This document shows positions 58,227 to 64,000 of a DNA stretch of 64,000 nucleotides, piece by piece. The notes below the pieces were generated by a model. It was not told where the DNA came from. It made no database searches and saw nothing but the letters and a program-made list of their open reading frames with translations. Positions within the stretch are counted from its first letter, which is position 1; the number at the start of each line of letters is the position of its first letter. A program made the translations under genes and the position numbers. This DNA comes from JADJSS01 sp964490845 (GTDB lineage: Bacteria > Bacteroidota > Bacteroidia > Chitinophagales > JADIYW01): contig CAZBED010000004.1 in NCBI GenBank assembly GCA_964490845.1, forward strand, positions 124,001 through 188,000, read 5' to 3'.

Positions 58227-59120
58227 TTATTTCAATCCATTTGCGGCCTTCATATACTCTATATTTTTAGGTCTTGCTAAAGATGCTTTATTAAAACGGG
58301 TGAAAGCCTCCCCATATAAAAAATTGTCCTGTAAAATGACTCCTGCGGCAAAATCACGTTCTGCAGCGTCAGGTATCACACTGATTTCATCACTTATTTT
58401 TTTCCACAACTTCTTATACTCATTACTGCTCAAAAACTGTATTTGGTTCAATGCTCCGTATTTTTTTCCATTAATCATTATTCCCCAATAATATATCTTA
58501 TCTTCTTCTGATTTACTCTTAAAAATCGATGCTTCGCATGAATTTCCTTTTATCAGTGTATCTGTCAGTATAGAACTGCCGTAAGAATCTTTATAAAGAA
58601 TCAGTCTAACCGATGGAGGTGTCATATCCTTTTCAAGCAATGCTTTAATTATCTGCTCCGGCAGCTGCCATTTAAGTGTTACAGCTTCTTTATATACATA
58701 TATTTTTCTCATGTTCGGAGGAAATATAACAGGATCTTCTTCTCCTCTGGTTACTCCACCTACGTTTTGCATATATTCTTTTCTGTTCTTATCACTTATT
58801 GGTTCATGCGGATGCAACAACTGTGTATATACAGATTTCCAGTACTTTGCGGATACAGAAAAATCTGCTGTTTTGCATAACGTGTTTTTCAATGAACAAA
58901 TACCCTTTTGGGAAATAGTAACCGGTATATAATCCGGACAAAGCAATGTAACGGAAGATTTATCACTAATTACAAAGCTGTCATTTTCAGAAAACTGTTG
59001 ACCAACAATCAGTTTTTTATTATGATGTTTAACATTACCTTTCAACTGATAAACTATATAATACTGTGCATGAAGCAACTGTACTAAAAAAAACAAAAAA
59101 ATACTGATGTACGCTCTCAT
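58227..59120 (-). CDS. Exported FecR-like protein of unknown function
   Basis: A 297-residue protein with signal peptide (MRAYISIFLFFLVQLLHAQ). Residues about 25-85 look like a FecR-type beta domain (VGQQFSENDSFVISDKSSVTLLC). Residues about 145-225 look like one Ig/fibronectin-like domain (VTLKWQLPEQ, then YYWGIMINGKKYG). The C-terminus ends in a TPR-like helical hairpin (AGVILQDNFLYGEAFTRFNKA). I do not recognise a named family. It lies one base after the CHASE2 gene stop and 25 bases before the CHAT gene, so it is tightly coupled to both. It may link sensor and protease. Confidence 0.7.
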   Translation of the reverse strand: MRAYISIFLFFLVQLLHAQYYIVYQLKGNVKHHNKKLIVGQQFSENDSFVISDKSSVTLLCPDYIPVTISQKGICSLKNTLCKTADFSVSAKYWKSVYTQLLHPHEPISDKNRKEYMQNVGGVTRGEEDPVIFPPNMRKIYVYKEAVTLKWQLPEQIIKALLEKDMTPPSVRLILYKDSYGSSILTDTLIKGNSCEASIFKSKSEEDKIYYWGIMINGKKYGALNQIQFLSSNEYKKLWKKISDEISVIPDAAERDFAAGVILQDNFLYGEAFTRFNKASLARPKNIEYMKAANGLK

Positions 59121-59121
59121 T

Positions 59122-60264
59122 TTAATGTTGTTTAAAGATTGTTTTGTACTTGAACTTAAGCCTCAACCAGTTTGCAAACCCTTCATAAAAATAAAGTACA
59201 TCAACAGACAGTATTATGCCTATGATGGCATATTTAAAATCAATAATCCTGTTAAAATACTGAAGAAATAAAACCTGTACATACAGCAATAAAACAGAAA
59301 CGGATAATTGTGTAATTTTTACGGTTAGATGGAACCAAAGATGTTTTTCTATAAAATATTTTAAGAAAAAAGCGACACACAGCCAGGTAAAAATAATTGC
59401 CAGCAGCCACTGAATGAATGAAGACGTTTTTTTTAATAAATTATCCTCCAACAACATGGATAAAATATTTGCATGAATATATACTCCTGACATTTCTGGC
59501 AACTCATTATTTTCATTATTTACCGGAGTAATAAATTTGTCCTCAATTGAATTTTTATCATTAGTAACAAACCCCATCAAAACAATCTTATTTTTATATA
59601 CAGATGGTGGATAGTTTATTATGCTGTCAAAACGAATTGTCAAAAACTTATCCCCTCTCCTGACGTAGTTAATATAATGCAGCCCACTCATTCTGTGTTC
59701 CAGGTTTTTAAACCTGTCCGGATATGACTTTTTAAATATAGTGGCTGAAAATGAAGTATATCTTTTATTATTTATTTCTTCAAAAAAGGAACATTGTCTG
59801 ATTATTTTGAATCCGACAAAATTAATATAGCCACTTTGTGTATTTTCACGTTCGAAATAAGATTTCTGTAGGAGATTCTTTTCACCATTAAATTTATTTG
59901 CTAACACGATATTCGTCTTATTAATTTCATTTCTCAGAATGCTATCTGTATAAGCATCTTTTGGATCTTTAAAATAAACATCTAAACCAATAATCTTAGG
60001 GTTGAATTGACTAAGCTTGTTAATTGTCTCCGCTATTTGTTTTCTGTTTGCCGTATCTATATTAACAACTACTATTTCAGGATGCAAGGGTGCATTTTCA
60101 TTTATCTTTGTATTTAACGTGATATCAGTATAACTGAAATCAGCTACAGCCTCACTGATAGGATTAAAGAGATGTGTATTTATGGCTACGAAATGGAGGA
60201 GCCACATAACCACAAAACACAAAATGGTTACAAAAACAATATCTTTATGAAACAGGTATTTCAT
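59122..60264 (-). CDS. CHASE2-domain membrane sensor
   Basis: A 380-residue protein starting MKYLFHKDIV at ATG 60264; an in-frame TTG three codons earlier is less likely. One N-terminal membrane segment (about 9-30) is followed by an extracytoplasmic CHASE2 sensory domain (about 45-285; ADFSYTDI, VVVNIDTANRKQIAETI, IIGLDVYF, KNKIVLMGFV, MSGVYIHANILSMLL). Three membrane helices end the protein. Unlike most CHASE2 proteins it has no cyclase, kinase or other output domain, so output must go through partners. It leads the three-gene operon with the FecR-like and CHAT proteins. Confidence 0.87.
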   Translation of the reverse strand: MKYLFHKDIVFVTILCFVVMWLLHFVAINTHLFNPISEAVADFSYTDITLNTKINENAPLHPEIVVVNIDTANRKQIAETINKLSQFNPKIIGLDVYFKDPKDAYTDSILRNEINKTNIVLANKFNGEKNLLQKSYFERENTQSGYINFVGFKIIRQCSFFEEINNKRYTSFSATIFKKSYPDRFKNLEHRMSGLHYINYVRRGDKFLTIRFDSIINYPPSVYKNKIVLMGFVTNDKNSIEDKFITPVNNENNELPEMSGVYIHANILSMLLEDNLLKKTSSFIQWLLAIIFTWLCVAFFLKYFIEKHLWFHLTVKITQLSVSVLLLYVQVLFLQYFNRIIDFKYAIIGIILSVDVLYFYEGFANWLRLKFKYKTIFKQH

Positions 60265-60388
60265 TATTAGCAATGGTTTTATACTTAAATATACAAAATA
60301 ATTCTTTTATAAAAATCTCAAAATAATTATAATACGATATAAACAGATTGATAAATGAACATAGGAACGGGAGTATTGAGGAAGATAT

Positions 60389-60416
60389 AAAAAAAGTCCC
60401 GACTAAATGTCGGGAC
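60389..60416 (-). terminator. Terminator of the tRNA-Val gene
   Basis: A perfect 8-bp stem (GTCCCGAC/GTCGGGAC, 60396-60403 with 60409-60416) has loop TAAAT. On the minus strand it is followed by seven T. It starts 5 bases downstream of the tRNA 3' end. Confidence 0.9.
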
Positions 60417-60420
60417 CTTG

Positions 60421-60495
60421 TGGGCGCACACGGGTTCGAACCGCGGACCCCCTGCTTGTAAGGCAGGTGCTCTGAACCAGCTGAGCTATGCGCCC
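60421..60495 (-). tRNA. tRNA-Val (anticodon TAC)
   Basis: A 75-base cloverleaf on the minus strand. The acceptor stem pairs GGGCGCA with TGCGCCC and the discriminator is A. The D-arm contains AGCTCAGCTGGTTCAGAGC. The anticodon stem CCTGC/GCAGG encloses CTTACAA (anticodon TAC), and the T-arm carries GGTTCGAACC. CCA is not encoded. It stands alone in the 353-base gap between the CHASE2 gene and the TonB receptor; the rest of the gap holds its terminator, the receptor promoter and two operator-like repeats. Confidence 0.97.
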
Positions 60496-60572
60496 TTACT
60501 GCCTTTTTGTAAGGGAGTGCAAATATAGAATTATCTGAGGAAATAAAAAATTTTTTTTACATAAAATTTATT

Positions 60573-60587
60573 TGCAACATAATTGCA
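60573..60587. promoter_or_regulatory. Upstream TGCAA-N5-TTGCA inverted repeat (operator O1)
   Basis: The sequence is TGCAACATAATTGCA, an inverted repeat with 5-base arms and 5-base spacer. It overlaps the -33 TTG of the TonB receptor promoter. It differs by one base from the reverse complement of the copy at 60611-60625, centre 38 bases away. Confidence 0.7.
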
Positions 60588-60604
60588 TTAAAGAAAATAA
60601 AACC

Positions 60605-60612
60605 TATATTTG
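60605..60612 (+). promoter_or_regulatory. -7 promoter box of the TonB receptor/lipoprotein operon
   Basis: TATATTTG is a perfect TAnnTTTG element. A TTG (60583-60585) lies 19 bases upstream as -33. The box ends 5 bases before the ATG, so the transcript is probably leaderless. Confidence 0.65.
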
Positions 60613-60625
60613 CAATCATGTTGCA
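60611..60625. promoter_or_regulatory. Downstream TGCAA-N5-TTGCA inverted repeat (operator O2)
   Basis: The sequence is TGCAATCATGTTGCA, an inverted repeat that overlaps the end of the -7 box and contains the receptor start codon (ATG 60618-60620). With O1 it brackets the promoter, a layout expected for metal-dependent repression (Fur/Zur family), though the binder is not shown by sequence. Confidence 0.7.
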
Positions 60626-62951
60626 TAAAACCGTTGCTGTGTTTTTAATTTGTTTAATTTGGACAAACGTCCATGCACAAACCTGCACATTAAAAATTTC
60701 TGGAAAGATAATTGACGAACACGATAAGTCCGTTTTGGATTATGCCAACCTGTATATTCTTGAACTGCAACTCGGTACGGCTGCTGATGATAAAGGTAGT
60801 TATGCGTTCAGCAACATTTGTCCGGGTACCTATACCTTTATCATTGACCATATCGGATGCGCCAGCGATACCGTGACGGTGTCAATTTCACAAAGCATCA
60901 CTAAAAATTTTTATCTTGAACATCATGCTGAAGAACTTGCAGAAATTGTCGCCACGGCCAACAGAAATAAAAATGAAACCACTCAATCTACCACTGTACT
61001 GGATACTAAAACTCTTCTGAAGCTGGAAGGAAAAGACCTGGGTTCTATTTTAGCTACCATTTCCGGAGTGAATCAGCTAAAAACCGGTTCTACCATCAGT
61101 AAACCGGTCATTCATGGGTTGTCGGGTGACCGGATTTCAATTATCAGCAACGGGGTAAAACTGGAATCTCAAAATTGGGGGACTGAACATGCGCCTGAAA
61201 TTAACCCACTGGCATCTAGTACAATTACTGTGATAAAAGGTGTCGGAAGTCTTGAATACGGCACAGATGCAATGGGGGGCATGATATTGATGGAGCCGCC
61301 AGTCCTGCAAAAAAATCAACACCTGAAGACAGGTTTTAGTCTGGCAGGACAAACAAACGGACGAGGAATAACTGTTTCCGCAAAAATAGAACAGGGATTC
61401 AAAAAACAAACCGCTTTTTTTGTACAAGGCAGCTTTAAACGCCAGGGTGACGGCCAGACACCACATTACAATTTAACCAATACCGGATTACAGGAAGGGA
61501 ATTTCTCCGCAGGTATAGGCGTATTAAAAAAGAACTGGGATATAAACGCCTATTATTCCTTATTCCATCAGGATTTAGGAATTTTAAGAAGTTCGCACAT
61601 CGGCAATATCACCGACCTCGAAAACGCTATCGCGAGCGATACTCCTCTCATCGTAAAACCATTCACCTATAATATAGAAAATCCCAAACAGGCAGTCAAC
61701 CATCATCTGGCTAAGATGAATATAATGCGGTTCTTTTCCAACCAAAGCCTGTTGTCTGTCACCTATTCCATTCAAATTAACCAACGGAAAGAGTTTGACA
61801 TCCGACGGAGCGGCCGTTCCGAAATCCCCGCACTGGATATGCAATTATGGACACATCATTTGCTCGCTGCTTATAGCAGGAATAAACGTATTGGAACCAA
61901 AGACATCAGCATAGAAGGGAAAAGTGGTTTTGATTTTATTACCAAACATAATTTTAATAATTCTGCTACCGGTATACGGCCACTCATTCCGGATTATTAT
62001 CAATATGGTATCGGTATTTTTGACATCGAAAAAATCCGGCTGGAGAATTTCTGTATCGAGTTGGGGGGAAGATATGACTATACCCGGTTTTTAGCGCTGC
62101 GGTTTGATAAAAATAATATCCTGCAAAAGCCAGCTTACAATTTTCACACCTATGCATTCACATTAGGCGGAAGCTGGAAGAATACCTCCGATAATATCCG
62201 TTTGCAAAATAATCTGTCGTTCAGTTCCCGGTTTCCGAATGCCTCTGAATTGTACAGTGAGGGACTACACCACGGCATTGCAGTACTGGAATTTGGCAAT
62301 GCAGCAATGAAACCGGAAAAAGGCATAAAGTGGATAACAACTGTTGGTGCAGGGTATCAAAAATATTTTCAGACGGAAGCTACTTTTTACCTATCCAAAA
62401 TAGATGATTTTATTTATTTAGCCCCGTTACCTAAACCTGTCATTACAATACGGGGCGCATTTCCGGCCTTTCAATATTATCAAACAGATGCCCGTTTGCT
62501 GGGGCTGGATGTAACCATAAGCAGTGAACCGCTTTCCTATCTGTCTTTGACCATGAAATCGAGTATCGTAAGAGGTAAAAACACCGGTACTAATGACCAT
62601 TTAATTTATATGCCATCTGACAGAATCAGCGCGGGTTTTGATCTACACCATGATTTTAAAAAAATCCAGCATGTACATGCTGGTATGACTGTCCTACATA
62701 CTTTTAAACAAAAAAACACTCCCCTTTTGATTGCGGATTATAAGCCCGCCCCGAATGGATATACAGTGCTGAATGCCGATGCCGGCTTTGATTATGCCAT
62801 CCATGAGCATCACACGCTCTCTTTTTCGATAGCCGCAGAAAATATAACCAACACCGCCTATCGGGATTATATGAACCGGTTCAGGTATTATGCTGACGAG
62901 CCTGGCTGGAATCTGATTTTCAGGTTAAGATATTCATTCTCCAAAACCTAA
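60618..62951 (+). CDS. TonB-dependent receptor, possibly metal-regulated
   Basis: A 777-residue outer-membrane receptor. It has a signal peptide (to VHAQ21), a CarboxypepD_reg-like domain (about 25-110; SGKIIDEHDKSVLDYANLYI) and a plug domain (about 115-225; IHGLSGDRISIISNGVKLES, QNWGTEHAPEINPLASSTI, GSLEYGTDAMGG). The beta-barrel ends YRDYMNRFRYYADEPGWNLIFRLRYSF. The plug resembles ZnuD-like receptors in my memory of that family, and the promoter carries twin operators, which together suggest import of a metal such as zinc or iron. This is inference. It is followed 9 bases later by a small lipoprotein gene. Confidence 0.9.
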   Translation: MLHKTVAVFLICLIWTNVHAQTCTLKISGKIIDEHDKSVLDYANLYILELQLGTAADDKGSYAFSNICPGTYTFIIDHIGCASDTVTVSISQSITKNFYLEHHAEELAEIVATANRNKNETTQSTTVLDTKTLLKLEGKDLGSILATISGVNQLKTGSTISKPVIHGLSGDRISIISNGVKLESQNWGTEHAPEINPLASSTITVIKGVGSLEYGTDAMGGMILMEPPVLQKNQHLKTGFSLAGQTNGRGITVSAKIEQGFKKQTAFFVQGSFKRQGDGQTPHYNLTNTGLQEGNFSAGIGVLKKNWDINAYYSLFHQDLGILRSSHIGNITDLENAIASDTPLIVKPFTYNIENPKQAVNHHLAKMNIMRFFSNQSLLSVTYSIQINQRKEFDIRRSGRSEIPALDMQLWTHHLLAAYSRNKRIGTKDISIEGKSGFDFITKHNFNNSATGIRPLIPDYYQYGIGIFDIEKIRLENFCIELGGRYDYTRFLALRFDKNNILQKPAYNFHTYAFTLGGSWKNTSDNIRLQNNLSFSSRFPNASELYSEGLHHGIAVLEFGNAAMKPEKGIKWITTVGAGYQKYFQTEATFYLSKIDDFIYLAPLPKPVITIRGAFPAFQYYQTDARLLGLDVTISSEPLSYLSLTMKSSIVRGKNTGTNDHLIYMPSDRISAGFDLHHDFKKIQHVHAGMTVLHTFKQKNTPLLIADYKPAPNGYTVLNADAGFDYAIHEHHTLSFSIAAENITNTAYRDYMNRFRYYADEPGWNLIFRLRYSFSKT

Positions 62952-62960
62952 AACAGCTTT

Positions 62961-63533
62961 ATGAAAAAATACATTTTAAACATCTTAGTACCATCCATTA
63001 TGCTGATAACGGGTAGTTGTATAAAAGACCCTTTACCGGTGAATGAATCTGAGTTAATTACTACGGTTCAACTTACACTGACTGATACCGCATCACCATA
63101 CAATACACACAGTATAATTTTCAGAGATTTAGACGGGGACGGAGGAACAGATGCCATACTTACACCTGATTCGCTTAGTTTGCCTGCCGGCACTGCATTT
63201 AATGCAACGCTCTTGCTATTAGATGAGAGAAATCCCGAAACGGATACCATCAACCGGGAGATAACAGCAGAAAATACGGCTCACCAGTTTTTTTATCAGT
63301 CAATTCCGTCGGATGTTTTGACTAACTTTTCCTATTTATCGTTTGATGATAACGGCAAACCGCTTGGATTAATGTTTAGCTGCGAGTCAAAAAATATACC
63401 CTCAAACGGTGCCTTAAAAGTAATTTTACGGCACGAACCCAATAAATCGGCTGCAGGCGTTGCTTCAGGTGATATTTCTAATGCAGACGGAGAAACAGAC
63501 ATCGAAATCGCGTTTCCTTTTTATATCAGGTAA
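62961..63533 (+). CDS. Lipoprotein paired with the TonB receptor
   Basis: A 190-residue predicted lipoprotein with lipobox ITGSC (Cys20). The rest is beta-rich, with an acidic Asp-rich loop (FRDLDGDGGTD) that could bind a cation, and a final VASGDISNADGETDIEIAFPFYIR-like ending of which ETDIEIAFPF closes the protein. I do not recognise a named family beyond 'lipoprotein next to TonB receptor'. The 9-base gap shows co-transcription with the receptor. It may be a surface-exposed ligand-binding partner. Confidence 0.78.
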   Translation: MKKYILNILVPSIMLITGSCIKDPLPVNESELITTVQLTLTDTASPYNTHSIIFRDLDGDGGTDAILTPDSLSLPAGTAFNATLLLLDERNPETDTINREITAENTAHQFFYQSIPSDVLTNFSYLSFDDNGKPLGLMFSCESKNIPSNGALKVILRHEPNKSAAGVASGDISNADGETDIEIAFPFYIR

Positions 63534-63585
63534 TTTATAGTTACAAATTATTTTGTTATTGGCTATAATATTTAAAGTGAAAGTG

Positions 63586-63593
63586 TATATTTG
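63586..63593 (+). promoter_or_regulatory. -7 promoter box of the DUF2061 gene
   Basis: TATATTTG is a perfect TAnnTTTG element 35 bases upstream of the ATG. A 10-base palindrome follows immediately. Confidence 0.5.
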
Positions 63594-63603
63594 TAGTATA
63601 CTA
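63594..63603. promoter_or_regulatory. 10-bp palindrome at the expected transcription start
   Basis: TAGTATACTA is its own reverse complement and begins at the base after the -7 box, where a repressor would block initiation. A second short palindrome (CTATAG, 63607-63612) follows. Confidence 0.4.
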
Positions 63604-63628
63604 ATTCTATAGAGTATATAATAATAGT

Positions 63629-64000
63629 ATGCAAAAAGACAGGCATTTTATCAGTCTGACCAAAGGGGTCACCTGGAGAATTATCGGAACGCTCGATACC
63701 ATGATGCTTTCCTATATTTTTACAGGAAGCATTGGGAATGCGCTGAAAATTGGTTTTACGGAAGTATTTACTAAAATCTTCCTTTTTTATCTTCATGAAC
63801 GGGGCTGGTTTAAAATAAAATGGGGCTTAATCCGGATTGAATCTCAAAAACAACTATCCGAAGAAGAATTAAGCGATTATGAACATAAAGACGATATCTG
63901 GAGAGAATCCCACCTGCGAAGTGTGGTAAAAGGTATCAGCTGGCGTATAGTTGGCACCATCGATACCATAATCATTGCCACTTTCTGGACAGGAGATTAC
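63629..64000 (+). CDS. Tandem DUF2061 membrane protein (3' end missing)
   Basis: The first 124 residues of a protein that runs off the right edge. Two DUF2061 units are visible: SLTKGVTWRIIGTLDTMMLS (about 8-27) and a second one starting VVKGISWRIVGTIDTIIIA (about 100-118). The first unit has two hydrophobic segments. Residues between them are charged (EEELSDYEHKDDIWRESHLR). DUF2061 genes often neighbour sulfate-assimilation (cys) genes in Bacteroidota; whether this one does cannot be seen. Confidence 0.88.
   Translation, partial: MQKDRHFISLTKGVTWRIIGTLDTMMLSYIFTGSIGNALKIGFTEVFTKIFLFYLHERGWFKIKWGLIRIESQKQLSEEELSDYEHKDDIWRESHLRSVVKGISWRIVGTIDTIIIATFWTGDY

Noticed and set aside
60421..60495. 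tRNA-Val as an attachment site for an integrated element
   Set aside because: No integrase, no repeated tRNA 3' end and no foreign genes are seen on either side.

Overview
The window is a chromosomal segment of a Bacteroidota bacterium, probably from the Chitinophagia/Sphingobacteriia/Saprospiria side of the phylum. The evidence is four secreted proteins with type IX secretion (T9SS, Por) C-terminal sorting domains, two TonB-dependent receptors of Bacteroidota type, promoters with the TAnnTTTG -7 box, and mostly compact short operons on an AT-rich background. No phage, insertion sequence, CRISPR array or rRNA operon is visible.

Layout. 1-8.7 kb: a minus-strand trpF-trpB-trpA-hisH run, then a giant T9SS metalloprotease, then the start of hisA; a secreted alpha/beta hydrolase sits upstream of trpF. 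8.8-11.5 kb: a small membrane protein with a soluble TPR hybrid histidine kinase. 11.5-13.5 kb: an AT-rich two-gene cassette with an M64-like metallopeptidase motif. 13.6-21 kb: housekeeping and metabolic genes on the minus strand (P5C dehydrogenase, FAD glycerol-3-phosphate dehydrogenase, zinc alcohol dehydrogenase, thioesterase, T9SS hydrolase, tsaD). 21.1-31.5 kb: tamB, an AlbA_2-type regulator, a PlsB-like acyltransferase with gpsA (phospholipid entry), and RNase R. 31.6-34.8 kb: a T9SS protein paired with a GH88/GH105 hydrolase, a possible polysaccharide-lyase pair. 34.8-47.1 kb: DODA-like dioxygenase, DUF423 protein, TonB receptor, TPR protein, GH36 alpha-galactosidase, 3-hydroxybutyryl-CoA dehydrogenase, a DUF7619-type T9SS protein and an M43 lipoprotein. 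47.2-52.9 kb: ferredoxin divergent from a tight operon (acyl-CoA reductase, RDD protein, single-domain asparaginase, ATP-cone nuclease, AMP/thymidine phosphorylase, PRPP-synthetase-like protein). 52.9-55.3 kb: cysteine desulfurase and a sensor kinase. 55.4-60.3 kb: an operon of CHASE2 membrane sensor, exported FecR-like protein and exported TPR-CHAT protease. 60.4-64 kb: tRNA-Val, a TonB receptor/lipoprotein pair behind a double operator, and a truncated DUF2061 protein.

The best candidates for an undescribed system are the CHASE2 / FecR-like / TPR-CHAT operon, the M64-like cassette, and the T9SS-protein/GH105 pair. The most concrete regulatory observation is a pair of near-identical 15-bp inverted repeats bracketing the promoter and covering the start codon of the 60.6 kb TonB receptor, whose mRNA looks leaderless. 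All functional statements rest on reading motifs by eye; no database search was run.
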